64,000 nucleotides of DNA from the NCBI GenBank assembly GCA_000413015.1, contig KE332515.1:469092-533091 (forward strand), written 5' to 3'. Below are positions 1-8,340 of the stretch, piece after piece. Both the position numbers and the translations under genes were made by a program. Positions within the stretch are counted from its first letter, which is position 1. Each line of letters starts with the position of its first letter. The notes beneath the pieces are model-generated. The model did not search any database, was not told the DNA's origin, and saw only the letters and a list, made by a program, of their open reading frames with translations. The DNA is from Treponema socranskii subsp. paredis ATCC 35535 (GTDB lineage Bacteria; Spirochaetota; Spirochaetia; Treponematales; Treponemataceae).

Positions 1-300
1 TGAATATCCCCCCATAAAAATTAATACTCCAACAACTACAAAGACAAAACCCCATTTTATTTTACCACTTATTTTATCAAAAAAAGGATCAATATATACA
101 ACTTTTATAATACCTATAATAAAAGGAATAATGAAAAAAACTAGTATTCGTAATGCTGCTGATTTAAAGTAAACTTCAATATTAAAGAATTTTTTTAAAA
201 CTAAACCTATATCTATTAATAATCCGAATACAATCCATGAATGGATTGCATTTATCTTAAATTCTCTATACTGTTCGTTATAATTATCTTCATTATTCAT
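1..300 (-). CDS. Partial membrane protein, cassette gene (3' end outside window)
   Basis: The reverse strand is open from an ATG at 300 to the window edge, giving about 100 residues with no stop. After a polar N-terminus (MNNEDNYNEQYREFKINAIHS) come at least three hydrophobic stretches separated by short charged loops, so it is probably a small integral membrane protein. A weak purine-rich GGA lies about 10 nt upstream of the ATG. The gene starts 37 nt beyond the attC site at 337-402, which is where the next gene of a cassette array read leftwards should start. No family is recognised. The stretch is much more A+T-rich than the core genes to the right. Confidence 0.6.
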   Translation of the reverse strand, partial: MNNEDNYNEQYREFKINAIHSWIVFGLLIDIGLVLKKFFNIEVYFKSAALRILVFFIIPFIIGIIKVVYIDPFFDKISGKIKWGFVFVVVGVLIFMGGYS

Positions 301-336
301 TTTTTATATCCAAACAAGCAGACCTCCGGCCTGTCC

Positions 337-402
337 GCCTATAACATTTGCTTGTACCGCACGCGGCTTGTCCGCGTATCGGCTTTGAACCTTTGTTATC
401 GC
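337..402 (-). other. attC site 1 of an integron-type cassette array
   Basis: This 66-bp imperfect palindrome lies just beyond the 3' end of the gene at 477-983. Read on the minus strand it begins with GCGATAAC and ends with GTTATAGGC, matching the inverted and direct core boxes (R'' and R') of attC. The centre is CCGATACGCGG, a short loop ACAAG, then CCGCGTGCGG. The arms between core boxes and centre pair only partly, as expected for the L boxes with extrahelical bases. The central CTTG/CAAG loop is shared with the site at 1018-1085. Treponema denticola is known to carry a chromosomal integron with sites of this kind. Confidence 0.65.
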
Positions 403-476
403 AAAAATATTTCCTATTCTTTTTTAAGAAGCTACGTTTCTATTATTAAAGTTTTTCCAAACAGTGTAAAGCCGTA

Positions 477-983
477 CTACAGCTTTCTATTCAAATAAAC
501 ACCGTCAATTATGTCTAAGCAAAAAATGAATGCCAAAATACTATGTATAACGGTAATTTTTTTAGAGATTTCTTTTTGTCTATATTTTGCTATCAATGCA
601 AATGTCATCGGCAAGCCTGTAAAAAATATACTCCAACAGTCTGCAATAAAACAACATATGGTAATAATAAAACCAAGCGGAAGGGTAAGCATTGCAAACC
701 CAAGAACAAAAATAAAAATATAAGCCGGTACATGAAGAAATTTTACATAAAGTATATTTTTCATAAAATCGGTATTACAGTTATTGTTAAAAGTTTCTAC
801 TCCAATGTTTATCAAACATTTTACGGCAAAAAATAATTCCATTATGTTTGCGGCGAGAAAGAAAAAACAAATTAATAAATTGAGAAGATTCGGAAGTTCC
901 GACAAATAACCAGAAAACAAAAAAGCTAATATATTTATCATTGCAAAATACGGAAACAAAATTAATGTTATATATTTTTTCAT
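477..983 (-). CDS. Small integral membrane protein, cassette gene
   Basis: The product has 168 residues and about four to five hydrophobic segments (near residues 4-25, 33-55, 85-125 and 140-160) with Lys/Arg-rich loops. It is probably in the inner membrane. An in-frame upstream ATG at 1004 exists, but the ATG at 983 is preferred because AGAGGA sits directly upstream at normal spacing. The gene lies between attC sites at 337-402 (its 3' side) and 1018-1085 (its 5' side), so the unit of roughly 680 bp has the anatomy of one integron cassette. No function can be assigned. Confidence 0.75.
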   Translation of the reverse strand: MKKYITLILFPYFAMINILAFLFSGYLSELPNLLNLLICFFFLAANIMELFFAVKCLINIGVETFNNNCNTDFMKNILYVKFLHVPAYIFIFVLGFAMLTLPLGFIITICCFIADCWSIFFTGLPMTFALIAKYRQKEISKKITVIHSILAFIFCLDIIDGVYLNRKL

Positions 984-1017
984 TTTTTTCCTCTTACCAA
1001 GCAAGAAGGGGAACTGT

Positions 1018-1085
1018 CGCCATAACTACGCATTTAAACAGCGCACGGCTTGACCGTGCGCCTGCTTTGAAATACATGTTATGTG
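1018..1085 (-). other. attC site 2 of the cassette array
   Basis: This 68-bp imperfect palindrome lies 5 bp beyond the stop codon of the ankyrin-repeat gene. On the minus strand it starts CACATAAC and ends GTTATGGCG (core boxes R'' and R'). It has a perfect 8-bp central stem, GCGCACGG/CCGTGCGC, around loop TCAAG. The next pairing block, ATTTCAAAGCA against ATTTAAACA, leaves two unpaired bases on one arm. Extrahelical bases of this kind define attC orientation for an integron integrase. It is the clearer of the two sites, and its orientation agrees with genes read leftwards. Confidence 0.75.
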
Positions 1086-1090
1086 ATTTA

Positions 1091-2068
1091 TTATTTTCTA
1101 AGATTTAAAATATCTGCATAGGTTCTTCCGAATTTTGTTTTTATATTTTTATCAGCCCCTTTAGATATTAACAATTCGATCAATCCCTCAGGATAAGCTG
1201 CTGACGCATAATGTAAAACCGTCCATCCAAAATCATCTATTTGATTTACGTTTATCTTATTATCCAACAAGAACATTACAACTTCTACTTGAGCTTTTTG
1301 AATTGCCCTTGCATTCCCATAATAAGGCATATCTCCGATAAAGTTGATTTTTGCTGATTCTTCATTTTCATTAACAGGATTTTCCCAATTAATTAAAGGT
1401 CCGTAATATGTAGCTGCGAATAACAAAGCTGTTTGATTTGAACTATTTAAACAATTAATACCAACACCTTTTTTTACAGCATATTTTATTAATTCCAAAG
1501 AATTTTCATTTATACTTTTTGATGCAAGATGAATCAAAGAATTTCCCATTTCATCTTTATAATTGAAATCCGGATTTAATGCTTCACAAACCGCATCATA
1601 TTTATCCGGAGTAACTAAAGACAGAATCATTGGATTAGTCAGTTTTCCAACTGTAATGGCTTTTACTTTCGCGCAAATATCTTCAATTGATTTTCCATTA
1701 TCACGAAAATAGTTTCTAAAACCCCATACATATTTATTTGAATCTACAAAATCATTTTCGCAAAAATATTGAATTATTTCGTCATCATATTGATTCCAAA
1801 TTGCATTTGCAAAATACTTTTCTTTACCTTCAGCTCCTGCTTCAATAAGTATTTTTACTAATTCAAAATTATTTTTAACGCGTTCGATAGGGTAATAACC
1901 ATAATACTTTTGGTTAACATCCTCACCGGATGCAATTAATTTCTTCACTGTGTTTATATTAACTTTGTCTTTCATTAATGCGCTATTTAATTTCGATAGT
2001 TTTTCAGCTGCAAAAATCATTGTTGTACTTAAAATACAAATAATAATACCGAATACAATTTTTTTCAT
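1091..2068 (-). CDS. Exported ankyrin-repeat protein
   Basis: The product has 325 residues. An N-terminal signal peptide (MKKIVFGIIICILSTTMIFA, then AE) suggests export to the periplasm. The mature part carries ankyrin-type repeats: a helix pair near 35-85, a repeat around 165-215 with the pattern GNSLIHLAS, and two C-terminal repeats near 255-325 with GWTVLHYAS and GRTYADIL. Ankyrin arrays bind other proteins, and no catalytic motif is visible. AGGAGGAA lies 5 nt upstream of the ATG. Immediately 3' is an attC site, so the gene looks like the right-hand cassette of the array. The possible gene remnant ending at 2088 stops just before its ribosome-binding site. Confidence 0.8.
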   Translation of the reverse strand: MKKIVFGIIICILSTTMIFAAEKLSKLNSALMKDKVNINTVKKLIASGEDVNQKYYGYYPIERVKNNFELVKILIEAGAEGKEKYFANAIWNQYDDEIIQYFCENDFVDSNKYVWGFRNYFRDNGKSIEDICAKVKAITVGKLTNPMILSLVTPDKYDAVCEALNPDFNYKDEMGNSLIHLASKSINENSLELIKYAVKKGVGINCLNSSNQTALLFAATYYGPLINWENPVNENEESAKINFIGDMPYYGNARAIQKAQVEVVMFLLDNKINVNQIDDFGWTVLHYASAAYPEGLIELLISKGADKNIKTKFGRTYADILNLRK

Positions 2069-2087
2069 TTCTTCCTCCTAAAGCACC

Positions 2088-2330
2088 TCACTGCGCATAT
2101 CCGTCATAATCCTCATTATCCGGCAAAATCGTCGTATAAGAATCATACAACGATACCGTTATTTCTTTACTATACCACGATATCACCCGAAAATACAGTA
2201 CTTATACAGTCCACCGAAAATTACAGAAACAACCTTTGTTCGTTCCGATACATTCAAAAACCGCTCGTTTTTCCTAACCGCAAACCTGAATAAATTATTT
2301 GTATCTTCCCTGCCCTCCCGATTTTTTTAA
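2088..2330 (-). pseudogene. Possible frameshifted 3' gene remnant upstream of the ankyrin gene
   Basis: The 388 bp between the ankyrin gene and the dehydrogenase (2069-2456) hold no intact gene. On the minus strand about 45 codons are open from near 2327 and end at a TGA near 2188. They include the residues RFAVRKNERFLNV and VVSVIFGGLYKY. An overlapping +1-type frame then runs about 37 codons, ending DNEDYDGYAQ before a TGA at 2088-2090. One frameshift near 2190-2205 would join them into an 80-residue tail. No start codon is visible. The stop lies 9 nt before the ankyrin gene's ribosome-binding site, as in an operon. The remainder (2335-2456) is promoter and leader of the dehydrogenase gene. 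Confidence 0.3.
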
Positions 2331-2339
2331 TTTTTTTGC

Positions 2340-2368
2340 TTTACATTTCCGGGATAATGCTTTATTAT
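2340..2368 (+). promoter_or_regulatory. Promoter of the dehydrogenase gene
   Basis: TTTACA at 2340-2345 and TATTAT at 2363-2368 are separated by 17 bp. The predicted leader is about 80 nt. It contains the perfect palindrome GTGCCGTCGGCAC (2382-2394), which could be a hairpin or operator, and ends with AGAGGAA before the TTG start. Confidence 0.5.
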
Positions 2369-2456
2369 TTTTTTTGTGGATGTGCCGTCGGCACAAGAGG
2401 GAGCAATCCCCATACAAGACTTGCTGTAGCAAAGTAGCAGTGCAGAGGAACAAAAA

Positions 2457-3404
2457 TTGGCATTCAAAGTCACGATCATCGGAGCCGGTCAAGTAGGCTC
2501 TACGATCGCGTATTCGCTCACCGTTAAAGGCATCGCGTCTGAAATCGTAATGATCGATATCAACACGCAAAAAGCTTTGGGCGAAGCGCTCGACATCAGG
2601 CAGGGTACGCCGTTCTGCGACCCCGTAACCATCTATGCAGGGACATACGCCGATGCAAAGGATTCGGACATCGTCATTCTGACATCGGGCGTCGCGCGGA
2701 AGCCCGGACAATCCAGGCTGGATTTGGCGCAGACGAACGTCGACATCACGAAGAGCATCATCCCCGAAATCGTCAAGTATGCTTCTACGGCGATTTACGT
2801 GATTGTTTCGAATCCTGTCGATATTTTGACGTATCAATTTTACAAAATGTCGGGACTGCCGCAAAATCAGATTTTCGGTTCGGGAACGATCCTCGACACT
2901 GCCCGCCTTCGCGCACGCATTGCCGAATACTACCACATCGCACAGCAAAACGTACACGCGTACGTTTTCGGCGAACACGGAGATTCGTCGTTTATTCCGT
3001 GGTCGCTTGCAAATATCGCGACGATTCCCGTCGACGAATACAAATCCTGTCTCGAAGACAACGATAAACTGATTCCTCCGCTCATTCACGAAGAAGTCGA
3101 ATCCTATATCCGAAGTTCGGGCGGAAAGATCATCGAGCGCAAAGGGGCGACTTTTTACGCCGTGGCGATTTCGGTCGCGCACATCGTAGACTGCATCAAT
3201 AACGCCGCAGACACGACGCTCACCGTTTCCGCTATGGCGAACGGCGAATACGGCATTAAAGACGTAAGCCTTTCGATGCTTTCCGTCATCGGACGTACGG
3301 GATTTCACGGGCACTTGCTCGCGCCTCTTTCCGATATGGAAATCGTACAGATGCGGCGCAGCGCTGACTGCTTAAAAGACGCGATCAAACAGATACGGTT
3401 TTAG
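2457..3404 (+). CDS. NAD-dependent L-lactate/L-malate dehydrogenase
   Basis: The product has 315 residues. It is a cytosolic 2-hydroxyacid dehydrogenase of the LDH/MDH superfamily. It shows the Rossmann motif GAGQVGST (residues 9-16), NPVDI (119-123), LDTAR (146-150; catalytic-pair Asp and substrate-binding Arg) and GEHGDS (172-177; catalytic His174). The translation start is TTG, chosen for AGAGGAA 6 nt upstream and because GAG begins at the usual position. Overall wording is LDH-like, but the residue discriminating substrates (Gln in LDH, Arg in MDH) appears to be Arg81 in the motif GVARKPGQSR, which resembles malate dehydrogenase. A fumarase follows 265 bp downstream, so oxaloacetate reduction to malate is plausible. 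Substrate assignment is an inference. Confidence 0.85.
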   Translation: MAFKVTIIGAGQVGSTIAYSLTVKGIASEIVMIDINTQKALGEALDIRQGTPFCDPVTIYAGTYADAKDSDIVILTSGVARKPGQSRLDLAQTNVDITKSIIPEIVKYASTAIYVIVSNPVDILTYQFYKMSGLPQNQIFGSGTILDTARLRARIAEYYHIAQQNVHAYVFGEHGDSSFIPWSLANIATIPVDEYKSCLEDNDKLIPPLIHEEVESYIRSSGGKIIERKGATFYAVAISVAHIVDCINNAADTTLTVSAMANGEYGIKDVSLSMLSVIGRTGFHGHLLAPLSDMEIVQMRRSADCLKDAIKQIRF

Positions 3405-3669
3405 CATCGGCGATTTGATGTGATTGCGGACGATCGTTCGCAGGATCGGAAAAATGCGCCGAACATAAAAATCCCGTTTTAATAAAAGCAGGATTTTAAA
3501 AACCTGTTTGACATCTCGCGTCGCCGCTCCGTTACCGGTTTCTTTTTCCGAATATCATCCGCACCCGCAATCATTTCAAATTATTGATTATCAGATCGGC
3601 GAATTTCGATTTTAATAAAATTCAAAATTGAATTATTAATTTTCGATAATAATTATACGGGGAAAAGCG

Positions 3670-5061
3670 ATGGGCGATTTCAGAATTGAACACGATTCGA
3701 TGGGAGAAGTAAAAGTTCCCGCCGATAAATATTGGGGAGCGCAAACCGAGCGCAGCCATGAAAATTTCCGCATCGGTGTCGGCATTGAAACGATGCCGCG
3801 GGAAATCACAAAAGCGTTCGGGCATTTGAAAAAAGCCGCCGCGCGCGCGAACTGTGCGTTAAAGCCTGAAAAGATGACGGCGGAAAAACTTTCATGCATA
3901 GAAAAAGCCTGCGACGAAGTGATCGAAGGAAAGCTCGACGAACACTTTCCGCTCGTCGTATGGCAGACGGGAAGCGGCACGCAGTCGAATATGAACGCGA
4001 ACGAAGTGATCGCAAACCGTGCAAACGAAATCGCGGGTAAAAAGCTTTGTCATCCGAACGACGACGTCAATATGAGTCAGTCGAGCAACGATACTTTTCC
4101 GACGGCGATGCACATTGCGGCCGTCGTCGAAATCGAAGATAAACTCTTTCCGGCGATCGACTTGCTTGTATCGACGTTTAAAAAGCTCGAAGCGGTAAAC
4201 GAAAACGTCGTCAAAAGCGGGCGCACGCACTTGCAGGATGCCGTCCCGATTTCGTTCGCGCAGGAGATAAGCGGCTGGCGGACGTCCCTCGAAAAAGACA
4301 AAACCCTCATTTCATTCGCGCTTCCCGAATTGAAAGAGCTCGCTCTCGGCGGTACGGCCGTCGGTACGGGGCTCAACGCGCCTCGAGGCTTCGACGTAAA
4401 AGTTGCCGAAGAACTGTCTTCTCTCACCGGAAAGCGCTTTATCACGGCTCCGAACAAATTTCACGCGCTCACGAGTAAAGACGAAATCGTTTTTGCGCAC
4501 GGAGGCGTAAAAGCGCTCGCGGCGGATTTATTAAAAATCGCAAACGACGTGCGCTGGCTCGCTTCGGGACCGCGCTGCGGACTCGGCGAAATACATATTC
4601 CCGAAAACGAGCCGGGCTCTTCGATCATGCCGGGAAAAGTCAATCCGACGCAGTGCGAAGCGGTGACGATGGTCGCAGTGCAAGTGATGGGAAACGACGT
4701 CGCAGTAGGTATCGGCGCGAGTCAAGGCAATTTCGAACTCAACGTATTTATGCCGGTCATCGCGTATAATTTTTTGCAGTCGGTACGCCTGCTTTCCGAA
4801 GCGATCGTGTCGTTCAACGACAACTGCGCGTCGGGCATTACGGCGAACAAAGAAAAGATGCATTTCAACCTCTACAATTCGCTCATGCTCGTCACCGCGC
4901 TGAACCCCTACATCGGCTACGAAAACGCGGCAAAGACGAGTCACAAAGCGTACGAAGAAAACATTTCGCTGAAAGACGCATGCGTATCGCTCGGTTTTTT
5001 GACTGCGGAAAAATTCGACGAAGTTTTTCATCCCGAAGAAATGGCGGGCGTAAAGCGTTGA
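3670..5061 (+). CDS. fumC: Class II fumarate hydratase
   Basis: The product has 463 residues, full length for class II fumarases. These are iron-independent homotetramers interconverting malate and fumarate in the cytosol. The superfamily signature GSSIMPGKVNPTQCE is at 316-330, including the catalytic serine region. GRTHLQDAVP (184-193) carries the catalytic His, and QSSND (137-141) and GSGTQSNMN (101-109) form other parts of the active site. GGGGAAAA precedes the ATG. The upstream 265 bp is A+T-rich without a clean promoter match. The Hdr gene set begins 78 bp downstream on the same strand with no terminator between, so fumarate supply may be co-expressed with fumarate reduction. Confidence 0.95.
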   Translation: MGDFRIEHDSMGEVKVPADKYWGAQTERSHENFRIGVGIETMPREITKAFGHLKKAAARANCALKPEKMTAEKLSCIEKACDEVIEGKLDEHFPLVVWQTGSGTQSNMNANEVIANRANEIAGKKLCHPNDDVNMSQSSNDTFPTAMHIAAVVEIEDKLFPAIDLLVSTFKKLEAVNENVVKSGRTHLQDAVPISFAQEISGWRTSLEKDKTLISFALPELKELALGGTAVGTGLNAPRGFDVKVAEELSSLTGKRFITAPNKFHALTSKDEIVFAHGGVKALAADLLKIANDVRWLASGPRCGLGEIHIPENEPGSSIMPGKVNPTQCEAVTMVAVQVMGNDVAVGIGASQGNFELNVFMPVIAYNFLQSVRLLSEAIVSFNDNCASGITANKEKMHFNLYNSLMLVTALNPYIGYENAAKTSHKAYEENISLKDACVSLGFLTAEKFDEVFHPEEMAGVKR

Positions 5062-5139
5062 AGCGCGGTGCCGAACGCGGCGGGCTTTGCAAAGAGCACG
5101 ACGCGCTCGGAGAAAAGTTTTATTGAGAGGTTTTTGAGT

Positions 5140-5958
5140 ATGGACGATCACCGTATATATTCGTATTTTCCGGGATGTACGCTTCGGAACAAAGCGCTCG
5201 ATTTGGATCGCTATGCCCGTTCCTCGGCCGAAGCGCTCGGGTTTACGCTCGAAGAGATTCCCGATTGGCAATGCTGCGGCGGAACCTACCCGCTTGCAAA
5301 AGACGAAATCGCGACGAAGCTTTCATCGGTGCGCGCGCTTGCAGCCGCTCGGGATGCGAAGCGGGAACTCGTTACGATATGCTCGGCGTGTCACAACGTC
5401 ATAAAGCAGGTAAACGACGATATGAGGCGGGACGACAACGTCATCGTAAAAGTCAACAACTATTTTAAAAATGACGGCATCTCCTATCACGGGGAGACGA
5501 AGGTACTGCATTACCTCGAAGTGCTTCGCGACGCAGTCGGCTGGAAAAACGTCAAAGCGAAAGTGACGAAGCCGCTTGAGGGCAAAAAAATCGGAGCGTA
5601 CTACGGCTGTCTCCTGCTGCGGCCGGGACGCGTCATGAAGATGGACGATCCGGAAAATCCGAGCATCCTCGAAGATTTTATATCGGCGATCGGTGCGACA
5701 CCTGTGCGCTATTCGCTTCGGAACGAGTGCTGCGGCGCGTATACGATGTTCGACGGCGGAGACATTCCCGAAAAGCGATGCAAAAAAATTTTGGATAATG
5801 CCGAATCGCAGGGAGCCGAGCTGCTCGTCACAGCCTGCCCGCTCTGCCGTTATAATCTCGTAAAACACCGGAGCGCCGAAAACGCCCCTGTGTTGTATTT
5901 TACCGAACTGCTCGCCGAAGCTCTCGGCGTCAAGGAGCAATGCCGTGCTGCAGTCTGA
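5140..5958 (+). CDS. hdrB: HdrB-like subunit with two CCG domains
   Basis: The product has 272 residues and is a soluble homologue of heterodisulfide reductase subunit B. Two complete cysteine-rich CCG domains are visible: Cys13, Cys45-Cys46, Cys81, Cys84, and Cys157, Cys197-Cys198, Cys233, Cys236. In methanogen HdrB these hold two non-cubane 4Fe-4S clusters that reduce a disulfide. The start at 5140 is chosen because GAGAGG lies upstream and the family begins near YSYFPGC; an in-frame ATG at 5068 would add 24 atypical residues. It overlaps hdrC by 14 nt. Treponemes are not known to make CoM/CoB, so the natural acceptor is open. The downstream flavoprotein points to fumarate. Confidence 0.88.
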   Translation: MDDHRIYSYFPGCTLRNKALDLDRYARSSAEALGFTLEEIPDWQCCGGTYPLAKDEIATKLSSVRALAAARDAKRELVTICSACHNVIKQVNDDMRRDDNVIVKVNNYFKNDGISYHGETKVLHYLEVLRDAVGWKNVKAKVTKPLEGKKIGAYYGCLLLRPGRVMKMDDPENPSILEDFISAIGATPVRYSLRNECCGAYTMFDGGDIPEKRCKKILDNAESQGAELLVTACPLCRYNLVKHRSAENAPVLYFTELLAEALGVKEQCRAAV

Positions 5959-6340
5959 ACTCAATAAGATCCGCGATGAAATACTTTCGATCAGCGGAGT
6001 AAACGTGCGCAAGTGCATGCAGTGCGGAAAGTGTTCGGGTACTTGCCCGTCCTACGACGATATGGAATATCATCCACACGAATTCGTGCACATGGTCGAA
6101 ACCGGCGATATCGAAGCGCTTTTGAAAACGGAATCGACGTACCGCTGTCTGTCGTGTTTTGCGTGCATGGAACGCTGCCCGCGCCAAGTCGAACCTGCGA
6201 AGATCGTGGAAGCGGTGCGCACGGTCGTCGAACGAAAGCGGGGTGCGGAACACCTCGCTGCGGAAAAAGTGCCGCTTTATATCGACGGCGATATGCCGCA
6301 ACAGGCGATCGTCAGCGCATTCAGAAAGTATAGGAAGTGA
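5945..6340 (+). CDS. hdrC: HdrC-like 4Fe-4S subunit
   Basis: The product has 131 residues. It carries two classical 4Fe-4S motifs, CxxCxxCxxxC at Cys24-Cys34 and Cys68-Cys78, each followed by Pro. This matches HdrC, which relays electrons between HdrA and the CCG subunit. The start is GTG at 5945, with AAGGAG at 5932-5937; the gene begins inside the end of hdrB, so the two are translationally coupled. The length is shorter than many HdrC proteins because the C-terminus stops soon after the second cluster. Confidence 0.88.
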   Translation: MLQSELNKIRDEILSISGVNVRKCMQCGKCSGTCPSYDDMEYHPHEFVHMVETGDIEALLKTESTYRCLSCFACMERCPRQVEPAKIVEAVRTVVERKRGAEHLAAEKVPLYIDGDMPQQAIVSAFRKYRK

Positions 6341-6342
6341 GT

Positions 6343-8340
6343 ATGCGGAAAATCGGAGTTTTTGTGTGCCACTGCGGCACGAATATAGCGGGCACGGTCG
6401 ATGTCAAAGCCGTCGCGGACGCGCTCGGAAAAGAAGCGGGCGTCGTCTTTTCGACGGACTACACCTATATGTGCTCTCAGACGGGTCAGGATCTCATAGC
6501 CGACACGATAAAAGAACATGAGCTCGGCGGAGTCGTCGTGTGTTCCTGCTCGCCTCGTATGCATGAAGCGACATTCCGAAAGTGTGCGGAAAAAGCGGGC
6601 ATCAATCCCTATCTTCTCGAAGTCGCAAATATTCGCGAACAGGATTCGTGGATATGTAAAGACATGCCGACGGCGACGGCAAAGGCGATTTCGCTCGGAA
6701 AAGCGGCTATCGCAAAAGTGCTGTTAAATGAACCGCTCACTGCAGGCGAAACGCCGGTCACCAAGCGCGCTCTCGTCATCGGCGGAGGCATCGCGGGCAT
6801 CCAGACGGCGATCGATATCGCCGACGCGGGTTTTCCGGTAGATATCGTCGAAGCGAAGCCGACGATCGGCGGCAAAATGGCGCAGCTCGACAAAACCTTT
6901 CCGACACTCGACTGTGCGGCCTGTATCCTCACGCCGCGCATGGTCGAATGCGGACAAAATGAAAATATCAGAATCCTCTCGTACAGCGAAGTGACGGATA
7001 TCAAAGGATTCGTCGGAAACTTTACCGTGACGATAAAGCGCAAAGCGCGCTACGTCGACGAAACGAAATGTACGGGCTGCGGCGAATGCGTGCAAAAGTG
7101 TCCGCAAAAAAAAGTGCCGAACGAATTCAATATGAATCTCGACAAGCGCTCCGCAATCTATATTCCCTTTGCGCAAGCCGTTCCGAAAATCGCGACAATC
7201 GATGCCGCACACTGCATGAAGCTCACGTCGGGAAAATGCGGCGTCTGTTCGATGGTGTGTCAGGCGAAGGCGATCGACTACGGTGCGAAAGATACGTTCA
7301 TCGAAGAAAAATACGGAGCCATCGTCGCCGCAACCGGCTACAATCCGATCGACTTGTCGAAGTTCGACGAGTTCGCGTATTCGCAAAGCAAAGACGTCGT
7401 ATCGTCCCTCGAATTCGAACGCCTTATGAATGCGGCAGGCCCTACCGGCGGTACCCTGCTCCGCCCTTCCGACGGCAAGCATCCCAAAACGATCGTATTT
7501 GTCCAATGCGTCGGAAGCCGCTGTTCGGCGGATGCGGAAAAAGGTCATGAATACTGTTCGAAAATCTGCTGTATGTACACGGCAAAGCACGCGATCCTCA
7601 CGAGAGACCACTACCCCGATACGGAGTGCTACGTATTTTATATCGACGTGCGCACACCGGGAAAAAACTTCGACGAATTTTACCGGAGGGCGGTCGAACA
7701 GTACGGCGTACACTATATCAAGGGTATGGTCGGAAAAGTGTCCGTCGAAGAAGACGGCACGCTCGACGTGCAAGGCTCGGATCTGCTCATGGATAAGCAA
7801 GTACACATCAAAGCCGACATGGTCGTGCTTGCCGCTTCCATCGAAGCGGATAAGTCCGCGCGCTCATTGGCGACGATGCTCACCGCGAGTATGGACACGA
7901 ACGACTTTTTTACCGAAGCGCATCCGAAGCTCCGCCCCGTCGAAAGCCCGACTGCGGGCGTCTATCTTTCAGGCTGCGCGCAGGGACCGAAGGATATTCC
8001 CGAAACGGTTTCGCAGGCAAGCGCGGCGGCAAGTAAAGTCATCGGCCTCCTCGTAAAGGATAAACTGAAAAACAATCCCTGCGTCGCCGAATCCGACGAA
8101 GCGATGTGCAACGGCTGCTCGCAGTGCGAAAACGTATGCCCCTACGGCGCGATCACGTATATCGATAAAGACTTCCGCGGCATAAACCGCACGACGGTAA
8201 CACGCCGAGTCGCGCAGGTAAACCCCGCCGTCTGTCAAGGCTGCGGCGCGTGTACGGTCGCCTGTCCCTCGGGAGCGATGGATCTCAAAGGATTTACGAA
8301 TAAAGAAATCATGGCGGAGGTCGATGCTTTATGTCTGTAA
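6343..8340 (+). CDS. hdrA: HdrA-like FAD/iron-sulfur subunit
   Basis: The product has 665 residues and is the flavin-containing core of Hdr complexes; in methanogens its FAD is the site of electron bifurcation. It starts IGVFVCHCGTNIAGTVD as typical HdrA does. It has a Rossmann FAD motif GGGIAG at 147-152, the CAAC motif near 191-194, a 4Fe-4S motif at Cys243-Cys254 and another Cys set near 288-303. Two C-terminal ferredoxin motifs (CNGCSQCENVCP and CQGCGACTVACP) complete it. ATG at 6343 is preferred to an in-frame GTG at 6337 because TAGGAAG then has normal spacing. It follows hdrC by 2 nt and overlaps the next gene by 10 nt. Confidence 0.92.
   Translation: MRKIGVFVCHCGTNIAGTVDVKAVADALGKEAGVVFSTDYTYMCSQTGQDLIADTIKEHELGGVVVCSCSPRMHEATFRKCAEKAGINPYLLEVANIREQDSWICKDMPTATAKAISLGKAAIAKVLLNEPLTAGETPVTKRALVIGGGIAGIQTAIDIADAGFPVDIVEAKPTIGGKMAQLDKTFPTLDCAACILTPRMVECGQNENIRILSYSEVTDIKGFVGNFTVTIKRKARYVDETKCTGCGECVQKCPQKKVPNEFNMNLDKRSAIYIPFAQAVPKIATIDAAHCMKLTSGKCGVCSMVCQAKAIDYGAKDTFIEEKYGAIVAATGYNPIDLSKFDEFAYSQSKDVVSSLEFERLMNAAGPTGGTLLRPSDGKHPKTIVFVQCVGSRCSADAEKGHEYCSKICCMYTAKHAILTRDHYPDTECYVFYIDVRTPGKNFDEFYRRAVEQYGVHYIKGMVGKVSVEEDGTLDVQGSDLLMDKQVHIKADMVVLAASIEADKSARSLATMLTASMDTNDFFTEAHPKLRPVESPTAGVYLSGCAQGPKDIPETVSQASAAASKVIGLLVKDKLKNNPCVAESDEAMCNGCSQCENVCPYGAITYIDKDFRGINRTTVTRRVAQVNPAVCQGCGACTVACPSGAMDLKGFTNKEIMAEVDALCL

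Noticed and set aside
2376-2399. Rex-type redox operator upstream of the dehydrogenase
   Set aside because: TTGTG and CACAA occur but are 13 bp apart, not the 8 bp of Rex sites. The palindrome inside is kept only as a possible hairpin.
3470-3515. Terminator after the dehydrogenase gene
   Set aside because: AAAATCC/GGATTTT and a nearby imperfect palindrome exist, but stems are short and no T-tract follows, so it was not listed.
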